Origin: an uncultured Bacteroidales bacterium
Lineage (GTDB): Bacteria; Bacteroidota; Bacteroidia; Bacteroidales; F082
Length of the DNA stretch: 64,000 bases
NCBI GenBank assembly: GCA_905234455.1
Contig: CAJOIH010000003.1
Coordinates: 1-64,000 of the forward strand
Reading direction: 5' to 3'
The notes beneath the pieces were generated by a model, which saw nothing but the letters and a program-made list of their open reading frames with translations, did no database searches and was not told where the DNA came from. The number at the start of each line of letters is the position of its first letter. Position 1 is the stretch's first letter. Shown here piece by piece: positions 9,368 to 18,643 of this stretch. The position numbers and the translations under genes were made by a program.

Positions 9368-11437
9368 TCAGTCTTTTTGATTTCTTTCTTTGACAATTTC
9401 TTCCTGTTTGTCCTTGGGTGTCGGCAAATACTGGTGGAACTCCATGGAGTAGTTGGCGCGGCCCGATGTGAGGTTGCGCAAGGCGGTGGCGTAGCCGAAC
9501 ATCTCCATCAAGGGGACGAAGGCGTCCAGTTTTTGTGAGCCCTTGCGGAAACGACGCATGGCTTCGATGCGGCCACGGCGCTTGTTAACGTCGCCGGTCA
9601 CGTTGCCAATATAGTCGTCGGGAGTGTTGATCTCGACTTTCATCACAGGCTCAAGAAGCACGGGGCTGGCTTTCATGAAGGCCTGCTTGAAGCACATCTG
9701 TGCGCAGAGTTGGAAGGCCATGTCGCTCGAGTCGACAGGGTGCGAGCTGCCATCCACGAGGACACATTTCACATCCACCACAGGATAACCCGCGAAGGGT
9801 CCCTTGTTCATGGCTGCTGCCAAACCCTTCTGCACTGAGGGGATGTATTCTTTCGGAATCACGCCGCCTTTGGTAATGTCGACAAACTCGAAGCCGCCGC
9901 CCGGGTTGGGCTCGAAACGGATAACGGTGTGGGCAAACTGGCCCTTGCCGCCGGTTTGTTTCACAAAGCGATAGTTGCACTCGAACGGGGCGGTGATGGT
10001 CTCGCGGAACGACACCGAAGGAGCGCCTACTGTGACCGGCACCTTGAACTCGTCCTTCAGGCGATCGACGATGATTTCGAGATGCAGCTCACCCATACCG
10101 GCGATGATGGTCTCTTCGGTCTCTTCGTCGAAATGGGCGTGGAACGACGGATCCTCGTTGCAAAGCTTGGCCAGCGCCTCGCTCAACTTGCTACGGTTTT
10201 TCTTATCGTCGAGGTTGACTTTCATCTCGATGACCGCAGGGGGTATATTGATGGATTCCAGCAAGATAGGTTGGCTTTCGTCGCAGAGCGTGTCACCCGT
10301 CTTGGTGTATTTCATGCCCACAAGGGCCACGATCTCGCCGGCGCCTGCCTCGTTGATCTCCTCGCGTTCCTTGGCTTTGATGCGGAAAATGCGGCCCACG
10401 CGTTCGCTTTTCAGCTTGTTGGTGTTATAGACGCTCATGCCATTCACCAGCTTGCCGCTGAAGATGCGGATGAAGGTCTGCTGGCCCACGTACGGGTCGT
10501 TGATGAGTTTGAAAGCCAAAGCCGAAAAAGGCTCATTATCAGAGGGATTGCGGCGGTAGGTCTTTTCTTCGTTGGCGGGGTCATGTGCGATGACGGCGCC
10601 CAGGTCGTTGGGCGAGGGCAGGTAGTCCACGATGGCATCCAACAGGAGTTGGATACCTTTGTTCTTATAGGCGGCACCGCAGAGTACCGGCACCATCATC
10701 AGCTTGATGGTAGCCTTTCGGATGGCAACCATCAGTTTATCGGTGGGGATTTCGGCGTCGTCGAGGTAGAGCTCAGCGATTTCGTCATCGAGGTCGGCCA
10801 CCTTCTCAATAAGGTTGCGACGTGCTTCCTGGGCCTGCACCATCATATGTTCCGGGATGGGACCCACGATACGCTCTTTCTCGATAAACCGAACCGAGTT
10901 CATCTGAACCAAGTCGACCATACCTTCAAACGAGTTCTCGGCTCCGATGGGCAGATGCAGCGGCACCGCATTGGCGCCCAAGTACTTATGCATCTGGTTG
11001 ACGACCTCGTTGAAGTCGGCGCCCGTACGGTCCATCTTGTTGACGAAGGCGATACGCGGCACACGGTATTTATCGGCCTGGTTCCATACCGTTTCTGATT
11101 GAGGTTCCACGCCACCCACAGCGCAGAACACTGCCACCATGCCGTCAATGACGCGCAGCGAGCGTTCCACTTCAACGGTGAAGTCGACGTGGCCAGGAGT
11201 ATCGATAAGGTTGATCTGATAGCCGTTCCAATGAGCCGTGATGGCTGCCGAGGCGATGGTGATGCCGCGCTCTTGTTCCTGTTTCATGAAGTCCATCGTG
11301 GCTTGGCCGTCGTGGGTCTCACCCACCTTGCGGTTGACACCTGTGAAGAACAGGATGCGTTCCGAGACTGTGGTTTTTCCTGCATCGATATGGGCTGCGA
11401 TACCGATGTTTCTCAGTTTTGAAATACTTTGAGTCAT
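9368..11437 (-). CDS. fusA: Translation elongation factor G
   Basis: 689-residue GTPase that moves tRNA and mRNA through the ribosome. G1 is AHIDAGKT (15-22); the switch I region [12 protein letters not shown]3 DTPGH and G4 NKMD follow, and domains II-V run to the C-terminus without interruption. It is not in a str (rpsL-rpsG-fusA) cluster but heads a run with yicC and ybaK. Its G1 continues VSERI rather than the usual TTERI; whether this is the housekeeping EF-G or a paralogue cannot be settled here. Its leader carries a perfect inverted repeat (11471-11489). Confidence 0.93.
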   Translation of the reverse strand: MTQSISKLRNIGIAAHIDAGKTTVSERILFFTGVNRKVGETHDGQATMDFMKQEQERGITIASAAITAHWNGYQINLIDTPGHVDFTVEVERSLRVIDGMVAVFCAVGGVEPQSETVWNQADKYRVPRIAFVNKMDRTGADFNEVVNQMHKYLGANAVPLHLPIGAENSFEGMVDLVQMNSVRFIEKERIVGPIPEHMMVQAQEARRNLIEKVADLDDEIAELYLDDAEIPTDKLMVAIRKATIKLMMVPVLCGAAYKNKGIQLLLDAIVDYLPSPNDLGAVIAHDPANEEKTYRRNPSDNEPFSALAFKLINDPYVGQQTFIRIFSGKLVNGMSVYNTNKLKSERVGRIFRIKAKEREEINEAGAGEIVALVGMKYTKTGDTLCDESQPILLESINIPPAVIEMKVNLDDKKNRSKLSEALAKLCNEDPSFHAHFDEETEETIIAGMGELHLEIIVDRLKDEFKVPVTVGAPSVSFRETITAPFECNYRFVKQTGGKGQFAHTVIRFEPNPGGGFEFVDITKGGVIPKEYIPSVQKGLAAAMNKGPFAGYPVVDVKCVLVDGSSHPVDSSDMAFQLCAQMCFKQAFMKASPVLLEPVMKVEINTPDDYIGNVTGDVNKRRGRIEAMRRFRKGSQKLDAFVPLMEMFGYATALRNLTSGRANYSMEFHQYLPTPKDKQEEIVKERNQKD

Positions 11438-11470
11438 TATTATGTAGTGATTTTCAATTCTTTAATATCA

Positions 11471-11489
11471 AATCAAGGCCTCCTTGATT
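11471..11489 (-). repeat. Perfect inverted repeat in the fusA leader
   Basis: AATCAAGG, three bases CCT, then CCTTGATT: eight base pairs without mismatch. It lies between the fusA -7 element (11497-11504) and its start codon, so the transcript would begin almost at this hairpin. It could stabilise the 5' end or be a protein-binding site. Confidence 0.5.
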
Positions 11490-11496
11490 CGGGCTG

Positions 11497-11504
11497 CAAA
11501 GGTA
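11497..11504 (-). promoter_or_regulatory. -7 element for fusA-yicC-ybaK
   Basis: CAAAGGTA reads TACCTTTG on the minus strand. The best -33 candidate (CAA at 11528-11530) is spaced 23 bases, slightly long. It lies back to back with the nqrA promoter. Confidence 0.55.
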
Positions 11505-11512
11505 GGAAAAAG

Positions 11513-11544
11513 TTTGGAGGATAAGCACAATTTTCCTATTTTTG
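11513..11544 (+). promoter_or_regulatory. Complete Bacteroidota promoter for the nqr operon
   Basis: TTTG at 11513-11516, 20 bases, then TATTTTTG at 11537-11544: a full match to TTTG-N19/21-TAnnTTTG. The nqrA ATG follows only 11 bases after the -7 element, so the untranslated leader would be about 5 bases. Confidence 0.75.
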
Positions 11545-11555
11545 CCCGCAGAATT

Positions 11556-12992
11556 ATGTTGGACACCATCACCATACGGAAAGGTCTCGACATCCCCATC
11601 AGCGGGGCGGCTGAGAGACGGGTTACCGATGCCCGGGAAATCACGACTTACGCCGTGAAACCCACCGATTATGTGGGACTCACGCCGCGGCTGTTGGTTG
11701 AGGAAGGCACTGTTGTGAGCGCAGGTGAGGTGTTGTTTTGCGACAAAAACGACGAGCGTATCCTGTTTACCTCCCCCGTCAACGGACGGGTGACCTCCAT
11801 TGTACGCGGTGATAAAAGGAAGTTGTTGGAATTGGTAGTGACGGCTGAGGGTCCCTCAGCACCAGCTGTTTTTGAGCAGCCCTCTGGATCCGAGGAGCTC
11901 AAGTCGCTCATGCTGCGATGCGGACTATGGACCCTGTTGCGCCAACGGCCTTATGGCACTGTGGCCAACCCAGATGACCAACCCAAAGCCATCTTTGTCA
12001 GTGGTTTCAGCAGTGCGCCTTTGGCACCCGATCATGATTTCATGATGCAGGGCCGGGAGACGTTTCTCAAGAAGGGGTTGGAGGCGTTGACGCTTCTGAC
12101 AGAGGGGACGGTTCATGTATGCTTTAAGGCAGGTCATCACCTCGCTCCGCAAAGCTCCGCTCTTTTCCATGACGCGAAGCAGCGCATCCAAACCCACTAT
12201 GTGAAAGGCCCTCATCCGGCTGGAAACGTTGGAACGCAGATCGCCCACATCGATCCGATCAATAAAGGCGAGGTGGTGTGGACCATGCCCATTCAGGATG
12301 TGGCTGTATTGGGCGAGTTGGTGAGCACAGGCGTATACAACCCCGAAAAGCTGGTTGCCGTGGCAGGTCCGGGCATCAAGAATCCGCATTACTACCGTGT
12401 GAAGGCGGGAGCTTGCCTGAAGGACATTACCACAGCCCAATTGCTCAACACCGATTATCCCAAGATGGAGGCTGGCGACACCTTGAGGGAGAACCGCATC
12501 ATCTCAGGCGACATCCTAAGCGGCAATCAGATTGCCCCTGATGGTTTCCTCGGTGCTTACGATGACTTGGTAAGCATCCTTCCCGAGGGATACTACTACG
12601 ACTTCATGGGATGGCTGATGCCAGGCTTCAGGAAATATAGTTTCTCGAGAACTTTTTTAAGCGGCTTCCTCCCAAAAAACACGTTTAAGCCCATGGGCTT
12701 ACGGATTCCCCGCTTTTCCAGTTTCTGGAGATTCGACACCAACACGCATGGCGACGAGCGTCCCTTGGTCTTTACGGGCAATTTCGAGCGGGTGTTCCCT
12801 TTTGACATCTACCCCACCCAACTCATCAAGGCCTGCATCGTGGGCGACATAGAGCTGATGGAAAACCTCGGCATTTACGAAGTTGAACCTGAGGACTTTG
12901 CCCTTTGTGAGTTTATTGACACTTCGAAAACCAACATCCAAGCCATCATCCGTGAGGCGTTGGAAACACTACGAAAGGAGGCGAAGGGATGA
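11556..12992 (+). CDS. nqrA: Na+-translocating NADH:quinone reductase subunit A
   Basis: 478-residue cytoplasmic/peripheral subunit of the Na+-NQR respiratory complex. The start MLDTITIRKGLDIPISG is the family N-terminus (a frame extension back to 11484 is not family-like). Family features include YVGLTPRLLVEEG, VNGRVTSIVRGDKRKLLELV, the central HPAGNVGTQIAHIDPI and VAVAGPGIKNPHYYRVKAG. First gene of nqrA-B-C-D-E-DUF486-F, with an ATGA overlap into nqrB. Confidence 0.96.
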   Translation: MLDTITIRKGLDIPISGAAERRVTDAREITTYAVKPTDYVGLTPRLLVEEGTVVSAGEVLFCDKNDERILFTSPVNGRVTSIVRGDKRKLLELVVTAEGPSAPAVFEQPSGSEELKSLMLRCGLWTLLRQRPYGTVANPDDQPKAIFVSGFSSAPLAPDHDFMMQGRETFLKKGLEALTLLTEGTVHVCFKAGHHLAPQSSALFHDAKQRIQTHYVKGPHPAGNVGTQIAHIDPINKGEVVWTMPIQDVAVLGELVSTGVYNPEKLVAVAGPGIKNPHYYRVKAGACLKDITTAQLLNTDYPKMEAGDTLRENRIISGDILSGNQIAPDGFLGAYDDLVSILPEGYYYDFMGWLMPGFRKYSFSRTFLSGFLPKNTFKPMGLRIPRFSSFWRFDTNTHGDERPLVFTGNFERVFPFDIYPTQLIKACIVGDIELMENLGIYEVEPEDFALCEFIDTSKTNIQAIIREALETLRKEAKG

Positions 12993-14140
12993 ACGGAAAG
13001 CCGAAATGGTTGGTGGATTGGTTTGAAAAGCACGAGCCGAAGGGCAGATGGGCTTGGCTGGGGAGCACTTACGAAGCGTTCCACACCTTTGCCTTCACGC
13101 CTAACCGGGTAACTACGAGCGGTAGCCATGTGCGCGATGCCATCGATTTGAAGAGAGCGATGATTACTGTTGTCATCGCCTTGATTCCCGCCATGCTTTT
13201 CGGTATGTGGAACATCGGTTACCAGCATTACCTTGCCTCACCCGAACCTCTACCCTCCAGCCTTCCCATTCTCACCTGTTTTTGGTTTGGTTTCCTGCGG
13301 ATGCTGCCCATATTGGCGGTAAGCTACCTCGTCGGATTGACCATCGAGTTCGCTTTTGCGCAGATACGCCATCATCAGGTGAACGAAGGCTTTTTGGTCA
13401 CAGGATTCCTCATCCCGATGATTGTGCCTGTCACCACGCCTCTATGGCAGCTCGCGCTAGCCACTGCTTTTGCCGTCGTCATCGGCAAGGAAGTCTTTGG
13501 CGGCACGGGGATGAACTTCCTCAACCCCGCATTGGTGGCTCGTGCCTTCCTTTTCTTCAGCTATCCCACACGGATGTCGGGTGACAACGTTTGGATTGCT
13601 GCCGACCTATGGGGCACCGATGCCATCGCTGGAGCTACGCCGTTGGCTGAACTGGCCGCTGGTCTTCGCCCCTCTGCCTCTGCTTTGGACATGTTCATCG
13701 GCACCATCCCAGGCTCTACCTGTGAAACCTCGGTGATTGCCATCCTGTTAGGTGCCCTCCTGCTGCTGTTGACTGGCATCGCCAGTTGGCGCATCATGCT
13801 GTCCGTTATTCTCGGTGGTGGTCTGATGGGACTTGTGTTTAATCAGGTCCCCTTCTATTACCATTACCTGATGGGCGGCTTCATGTTCGGGGCGGTCTTC
13901 ATGGCCACCGATCCCGTGACTGCGGCACAGACCAACGCCGGCAAATGGATCTACGGATTCTTGATCGGCGCCTTTGCCGTCATGCTACGCGTGATGAATC
14001 CAGCCTATCCCGAGGGCATGATGCTCAGCATTTTGCTGATGAACTGTTTCGCTCCACTCATCGACCACTGTGTCATTGCCCGGAATATCAAGAAGCGCCA
14101 GAGACGCGCATTACTATCCTCTAAAGCCACTTCCAGATGA
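12989..14140 (+). CDS. nqrB: Na+-NQR subunit B
   Basis: 383-residue integral membrane subunit that carries covalent FMN and riboflavin and forms part of the Na+ path. The sequence GGTGMNFLNPALVARAF is diagnostic, and AGATPL contains the Thr expected to be flavinylated through a phosphodiester bond (the usual SGAT, here AGAT). About ten hydrophobic segments are visible. It overlaps nqrA and nqrC by ATGA. Confidence 0.96.
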   Translation: MNGKPKWLVDWFEKHEPKGRWAWLGSTYEAFHTFAFTPNRVTTSGSHVRDAIDLKRAMITVVIALIPAMLFGMWNIGYQHYLASPEPLPSSLPILTCFWFGFLRMLPILAVSYLVGLTIEFAFAQIRHHQVNEGFLVTGFLIPMIVPVTTPLWQLALATAFAVVIGKEVFGGTGMNFLNPALVARAFLFFSYPTRMSGDNVWIAADLWGTDAIAGATPLAELAAGLRPSASALDMFIGTIPGSTCETSVIAILLGALLLLLTGIASWRIMLSVILGGGLMGLVFNQVPFYYHYLMGGFMFGAVFMATDPVTAAQTNAGKWIYGFLIGAFAVMLRVMNPAYPEGMMLSILLMNCFAPLIDHCVIARNIKKRQRRALLSSKATSR

Positions 14141-14661
14141 AAAGAGATATTAATAGTAACGGCTACATATTTCTTTATTCAACCATCTTAGTGGTGGTCG
14201 TGGCGGTATTGCTCACGGCGGCGGCGCTTTGGCTTCAGCCTTATCAGCAGCGCAACAAGGAGAACGAGAAACGGATGATGATCTTGTCGGCGGCAGGGGT
14301 TGGAGAAGATGGCAACATCGAGTTTGTTGACGGCGAGCTGCCCGTCTATATGGTCAATGGTGACATCATCGTCCTTCCCATGCAGGGCAACGGTCTGTGG
14401 GGACCCATCTGGGGTTATCTTGCTGTTGGTCCTGACGGCAAGACCATCCTAGGCGCCAAGTTTGACCACAAGTCGGAGACTCCGGGCTTGGGCGGCGAGA
14501 TTACCACGGAGAAGTTCCAGAGCCAGTTTTCGGGAAAGCAAATCTCAAGAAAGCCTATCGAGTTTGACGCCATCAGTGGTGCCACCAGGACCTCGAATGG
14601 CGTTAAAGATATGATTGACAGTACGATACAACAATATCTGCCTTATTTTGAAAAGCGATGA
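14137..14661 (+). CDS. nqrC: Na+-NQR subunit C (short form)
   Basis: 174-residue periplasmic FMN subunit with one N-terminal membrane anchor (about 11-33). The core is recognisable: GLWGPIWGYLAVG, KSETPGLGGEI and AISGATRTSNGV with the FMN-attachment Thr in SGAT. It is clearly shorter than usual NqrC proteins (roughly 230-260 residues); the missing part lies between the anchor and GLWGPIWG. The reading frame is clean and both ends keep ATGA coupling to nqrB and nqrD, so this looks like a compact natural form rather than a broken gene. Flavin transfer normally needs ApbE, which is not in this window. Confidence 0.93.
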   Translation: MKRDINSNGYIFLYSTILVVVVAVLLTAAALWLQPYQQRNKENEKRMMILSAAGVGEDGNIEFVDGELPVYMVNGDIIVLPMQGNGLWGPIWGYLAVGPDGKTILGAKFDHKSETPGLGGEITTEKFQSQFSGKQISRKPIEFDAISGATRTSNGVKDMIDSTIQQYLPYFEKR

Positions 14662-15263
14662 ACGTCAAGAAGCTCCTCATAGAACCCCTTCGCAAGACCA
14701 ACCCTGTCACGGTGCTGGTATTGGGCATCTGCTCCTGTTTGGCGGTGACGGCCCAGCTGAAGCCCGCCTTGGTGATGGGCGCTTCGGTGACGGTGGTGAC
14801 GGCGTTCTCCAATCTCATTATCTCGCTGTTGCGCAAGGGCATCCCTTCCCGGATACGCATCATTGTCCAGCTGGTGGTAGTGGCCACGTTGGTCATCTTG
14901 ATCGACCAGTTCCTGAAGGCCTTTGCCTACGATGTCAGCAAACAGCTCTCGGTATATGTAGGCTTGATTATCACCAACTGCATCATCATGGGCCGGTTGG
15001 AGGCTTTTGCCCTCTCGCACGGGCCCATCGAGTCCTTCCTTGATGGGGTGGGCAACGGCCTGGGGTACAGCCTGATACTCGTCATCGTGGCCTTTTTCCG
15101 CGAGCTCTTAGGCTCTGGGACCCTATTGGGGTATCAAGTCATTCCGCCGTCGTTCTATGAAGCCGGCTATCAAAACAATGGATTAATGATACTGCCTCCG
15201 ATGGCATTAATTGTCATAGGGGTGGTCCTATGGATTAATAACAGCAAAACCGAATCGAAATGA
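14658..15263 (+). CDS. nqrD: Na+-NQR subunit D
   Basis: 201-residue membrane subunit of the NqrDE/RnfAE family with six hydrophobic segments. Signatures include [29 protein letters not shown] and [14 protein letters not shown]. With NqrE it forms the membrane core holding an iron centre between the two subunits. ATGA overlaps on both sides. Confidence 0.96.
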   Translation: MNVKKLLIEPLRKTNPVTVLVLGICSCLAVTAQLKPALVMGASVTVVTAFSNLIISLLRKGIPSRIRIIVQLVVVATLVILIDQFLKAFAYDVSKQLSVYVGLIITNCIIMGRLEAFALSHGPIESFLDGVGNGLGYSLILVIVAFFRELLGSGTLLGYQVIPPSFYEAGYQNNGLMILPPMALIVIGVVLWINNSKTESK

Positions 15264-15874
15264 GCCTATTCCATTTATTCTTGAAATCGGTCTTTGTTGA
15301 CAACATGATCTTTGCCTATTTCCTGGGCATGTGTTCCTATTTGGCCGTTTCAAAGACGGTGAAGACCAGTGCGGGTTTGGGGTTGGCAGTGACCTTTGTC
15401 TTGGTGGTCACCGTTCCTGTCAATTACCTCATCAACAAGTACTTGCTGGCTCCAGGAGCTTTGGCGTGGATCAGTCCCCGTTTGGCTACCCTCGACTTGA
15501 GTTTTCTCACCTATATCCTTTTCATCGCCATCATCGCCGCCATCGTGCAAATCTTGGAGATGGTGATTGAGACCTTTACCCCGTCGCTTTATTCCGCTTT
15601 GGGCATTTTTCTCCCCCTGATCGCGGTCAACTGCGCTATTTTGGGTTGCTCGCTCTTCATGCAGGAACGTGGGTTTGCCAACGTGGGCGAGGCTGCTGTG
15701 TTCGGTCTCGGATCCGGTCTTGGCTGGTTGTTGGCCATTGTGGCCATTGCCGCCATCCGCGAGAAGCTACGTTACTCGAAGATCCCCAAAGGGCTTCAAG
15801 GTATAGGTATCTCATTCATTATCACCGGGTTGATGGGTATTGCATTTATGGCTTTCATGGGAATAAAACTATAA
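15260..15874 (+). CDS. nqrE: Na+-NQR subunit E
   Basis: 204-residue pseudo-symmetric partner of NqrD. Signatures include [20 protein letters not shown] (Cys of the iron site) and [14 protein letters not shown], with [12 protein letters not shown] near the C-terminus. It is followed 11 bases later by the DUF486 gene rather than directly by nqrF. Confidence 0.96.
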   Translation: MSLFHLFLKSVFVDNMIFAYFLGMCSYLAVSKTVKTSAGLGLAVTFVLVVTVPVNYLINKYLLAPGALAWISPRLATLDLSFLTYILFIAIIAAIVQILEMVIETFTPSLYSALGIFLPLIAVNCAILGCSLFMQERGFANVGEAAVFGLGSGLGWLLAIVAIAAIREKLRYSKIPKGLQGIGISFIITGLMGIAFMAFMGIKL

Positions 15875-15885
15875 TATATAGATAT

Positions 15886-16254
15886 ATGAGAGGTTTTTTG
15901 ACAATTCTTATGTTGGTGGTTTCCAATGTGTTCATGACGTTTGCCTGGTATGGGAACCTGAAATTGGAAGAGATGAAGATCACTACCAGTTGGCCATTAA
16001 TACTGATTATCTTGGCTTCGTGGGGTGTGGCTTTGTTTGAGTATTCGTTCATGATTCCCGCCAACCGAATTGGCTTTGTGGGGCGTGGGGGACCGTTCAA
16101 TTTGATGGAGTTGAAGGTGATCCAGGAGGTGGTTTCGTTAACCGTGTTCACCATCATTGCCACCTTCATTTTCAAAGGCCAGCCCATCCATTGGAACCAT
16201 CTCGTTGCTTTTGGTTGTTTGGTATTGGCTGTATTCTTTGTATTTCTGAAATGA
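15886..16254 (+). CDS. DUF486 / DMT-superfamily small membrane protein within the nqr operon
   Basis: 122 residues with four hydrophobic segments, matching the DUF486 (DMT_6) family: NVFMTFAWYGNLK, SWGVALFEYSFMIPANRIG, and LKVIQEVVSLTVF. The family's function is unknown to me; its fold is that of half a drug/metabolite transporter, and such proteins probably act as dimers. The start at 15886 follows the nqrE stop by 11 bases, and its stop overlaps the nqrF ATG by ATGA, so it is tightly built into the operon. Confidence 0.88.
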   Translation: MRGFLTILMLVVSNVFMTFAWYGNLKLEEMKITTSWPLILIILASWGVALFEYSFMIPANRIGFVGRGGPFNLMELKVIQEVVSLTVFTIIATFIFKGQPIHWNHLVAFGCLVLAVFFVFLK

Positions 16255-17534
16255 GTTCCACCACTATCATATTAATTAGTATTGCCGTCTTCCTGAGCGT
16301 CATTTTGTTGCTCGTGGCGTTGCTGCTATGGGTGCGTGGCAGGCTGATGCCTCAAGGCAAGGTGAAGATCACCATCAACGGGGAGCAGGAGCTGGAGGTG
16401 CCCACAGGCGGCTCGTTGCTCACCACGCTCTCCGACGAACATATCTTTCTGCCATCGGCCTGTGGAGGCAAGGGCAATTGTGGCCAATGCAAATGCCGCG
16501 TGGTGGAGGGCGGCGGAACCATTTTGCCCACCGAGATGGGATACTTCACCCGCAAGCAGGTCCAGGACCATTGGCGTTTGGGGTGTCAGGTGAAGGTGAA
16601 GGAAGACCTGAAGATTGAGGTGCCGCAATCTGTCCTAGACGTCAAGGAATACGAATGCACCGTGGTCAGCAACCGCAATGTGGCCACTTTCATCAAGGAG
16701 TTCAAAGTGCAATTGCCCGCCGGTGAGCACATGGACTTCATCCCTGGTTCCTATGCCCAAATCAGGATTCCGAAATTCGACCTCAAATATGCCGACTTCG
16801 ACAAGGATTTGATTGGCGCCGAGTATCTACCTTCATGGGAGAAGTTCAAGCTATTCGACCTGCGTTGCGTCAATACCGAGCCGACGGTTAGAGCCTATTC
16901 CATGGCCAACTATCCCGCTGAGGGCGATGTGTTTATGTTGACGGTAAGGATTGCAACGCCGCCGTTTAAACCTGACCATTCAGGATTTATGAATGTGAAT
17001 CCAGGGGTGGCGTCATCCTACATTTTCTCATTGAAACCCGGTGACAAGGTGCTGATGTCGGGTCCTTACGGCGAGTTCCATGTGAAAGAAGACAGTAAAG
17101 CCGAGATGATCTGGGTAGGAGGCGGAGCAGGAATGGCTCCACTAAGAGCACAGATCATGCACATGACGAAGACCCTACACACCACTGACCGCGAGATGCA
17201 TTATTTCTACGGTGCCCGAGCCTTGAACGAGGTTTTCTATCTCGACGACTTCCACCAACTGGAGAAGGACTTTCCCAACTTCCATTTCCACTTGGCTTTA
17301 GACCGTCCCGACCCCGCTGCCGATGCCGCAGGCGTGCCCTACACCGCCGGCTTCGTGCATCAGGTGATGTACGACACTTATTTAAAGAACCATCGCACCC
17401 CCGAGGATATCGAATACTACCTATGCGGTCCCGGCCCAATGAGTGCCGCCGTGGTCAATATGCTGGACAATTTGGGTGTCGCCCCTGAGAATATTTTATA
17501 TGATGATTTTGGTGGAGGGGCACCGAAGAACTAA
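16251..17534 (+). CDS. nqrF: Na+-NQR subunit F (NADH-oxidising, 2Fe-2S and FAD)
   Basis: 427 residues. One N-terminal anchor (about 6-27), a 2Fe-2S ferredoxin domain with Cys 71, 77, 80 and 112, then a ferredoxin-NADP reductase-type domain: RAYSMANYP binds FAD, GGGAGMAPLR and YYLCGPGPM bind NADH. It is the electron entry point of the complex. The ATG at 16251 overlaps the DUF486 stop; the upstream frame extension is the other gene's coding region. The stop overlaps the end of the convergent GNAT-Ogt gene by 4 bases. Confidence 0.97.
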   Translation: MSSTTIILISIAVFLSVILLLVALLLWVRGRLMPQGKVKITINGEQELEVPTGGSLLTTLSDEHIFLPSACGGKGNCGQCKCRVVEGGGTILPTEMGYFTRKQVQDHWRLGCQVKVKEDLKIEVPQSVLDVKEYECTVVSNRNVATFIKEFKVQLPAGEHMDFIPGSYAQIRIPKFDLKYADFDKDLIGAEYLPSWEKFKLFDLRCVNTEPTVRAYSMANYPAEGDVFMLTVRIATPPFKPDHSGFMNVNPGVASSYIFSLKPGDKVLMSGPYGEFHVKEDSKAEMIWVGGGAGMAPLRAQIMHMTKTLHTTDREMHYFYGARALNEVFYLDDFHQLEKDFPNFHFHLALDRPDPAADAAGVPYTAGFVHQVMYDTYLKNHRTPEDIEYYLCGPGPMSAAVVNMLDNLGVAPENILYDDFGGGAPKN

Positions 17535-18520
17535 ATCATCAGACTACCCTCTAGTTTCAGCAAGGCAATTTTGTTGGGGATGCCACCACCATAGCCCGTG
17601 ATGTATCCTTTGGCACCTATCACTCTATGACAAGGAACAATAAGAGAAATGGGGTTCCAGCCTACTGCGCCGCCGACAGCCTGCGCGGAGTTGACCTTCA
17701 ACTGTTTTGCAATCTCACCATACGTCATTGTCTGACCAAATGGGATTCCCACAACAATATCCAAAACCGCCTTACGGAAAGGCGTCAGGCCATCCATGCG
17801 GTAGGCAGGCGTGAAATCGGGCTGACGGCCTGAGAAATAGGTGTCTAACCAACGGCAGGTATCACTGATTATGGTTGGTTGAGACGCAGATTGTTGCATC
17901 TCTACGGCATTTGACAATTGTTTGTGTTCATCACGTGAACCTTCAAACAGTAAGCCCGTCAGCACCTCGCCGTCAGTATACATCAACAGGTCATCGAAAC
18001 CTTCAGGTGTTTGATAGCGGAATACCTTCATGATATTTTCCTCCGCTGCAAACTTCTTCAAGGCCTCCTCGTCCAAACGTTGCACGGTCCATTCGTCCAT
18101 GGGCACTGCCCCGATGCTGCGATAAACGGACAACGCAGGTTTGTTCCAGTCGAGGCAGATCCACTCCATACGGCCACAGTTGCGCTCCACGGCGAGCTTG
18201 GCCAAGTATTTCAGCAAGGCTTTGCCGTAGCCCCGACCGCGTTTCTCGGGAAGGATGAAGAGGTCTTCGAGATACAAGCCCTTACGCCCGACAAAGGTAG
18301 AGAAATTGTGGAAAAACAAGGCAAAGCCGACGACTTCGCCGTCTTCCTCAGCGAAGACCACCTCGGCAGAACGTTCCACAAAAAGGGAATGATATATGGT
18401 GGCATCGTCGGCCACGACCTCATGGGCACATTTTTCGTAAACTGCGAGTTTCTTGATGAACTCAAGGACAAGGCCGGCCTCTTCGGGCTTCGCAGGACGG
18501 ATGGTGAATTGCGTGTTCAT
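17531..18520 (-). CDS. Fused GNAT acetyltransferase - O6-methylguanine-DNA methyltransferase
   Basis: 329 residues in one uninterrupted frame. Residues 1-158 are a GNAT acetyltransferase resembling diamine/thialysine acetyltransferases (acetyl-CoA loop RGRGYGKAL around 94-102, then LDWNKPALSVYRSIGA). Residues about 164-329 are a complete Ogt/MGMT protein: GIPFGQTMTYGEIA, then VPCHRV with the methyl-accepting Cys297 and the family's GYGGG loop. A Met at 164 (codon 18029-18031) could start a separate Ogt, but no stop separates the two. The chosen start MNTQFTIRP fits the GNAT fold and sits 39 bases after a -7 element; the frame stays open upstream into the divergent promoter. The Ogt half repairs alkylated guanine; the acetyl acceptor is unknown. 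Confidence 0.85.
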   Translation of the reverse strand: MNTQFTIRPAKPEEAGLVLEFIKKLAVYEKCAHEVVADDATIYHSLFVERSAEVVFAEEDGEVVGFALFFHNFSTFVGRKGLYLEDLFILPEKRGRGYGKALLKYLAKLAVERNCGRMEWICLDWNKPALSVYRSIGAVPMDEWTVQRLDEEALKKFAAEENIMKVFRYQTPEGFDDLLMYTDGEVLTGLLFEGSRDEHKQLSNAVEMQQSASQPTIISDTCRWLDTYFSGRQPDFTPAYRMDGLTPFRKAVLDIVVGIPFGQTMTYGEIAKQLKVNSAQAVGGAVGWNPISLIVPCHRVIGAKGYITGYGGGIPNKIALLKLEGSLMI

Positions 18521-18558
18521 GGTTGGACTAGCAATAGCTAAGTAGTTTGATTTGGAGG

Positions 18559-18588
18559 CAAATATACGGAATTTCATCCACAAACAAA
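18559..18588 (-). promoter_or_regulatory. Promoter for the GNAT-Ogt gene
   Basis: CAAATATA at 18559-18566 reads TATATTTG; CAAA at 18585-18588 gives a -33 TTTG with an 18-base spacer. It lies directly beside the frdC promoter in the opposite direction. Confidence 0.55.
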
Positions 18589-18591
18589 TAA

Positions 18592-18623
18592 TTTGCCCAT
18601 CTCCCGAAAAACAAGTACTTTTG
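18592..18623 (+). promoter_or_regulatory. Complete promoter for frdCAB
   Basis: TTTG at 18592-18595, 20 bases, TACTTTTG at 18616-18623. Both boxes match the Bacteroidota consensus; the frdC ATG is 20 bases further on. Confidence 0.75.
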
Positions 18624-18643
18624 CCAACGAAAACAACCCTGAT

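Noticed and set aside
9929-11098. 389-codon plus-strand open frame opposite fusA
   Set aside because: It is antisense to a complete EF-G gene, rich in His/Val/Asp from reversed codons, and resembles no family; a shadow frame of a G+C-rich conserved gene.
16191-16250. 20-residue N-terminal extension of NqrF
   Set aside because: The extension lies in the DUF486 coding region in another frame; ATGA overlap at 16251 and the normal NqrF anchor support the shorter start.
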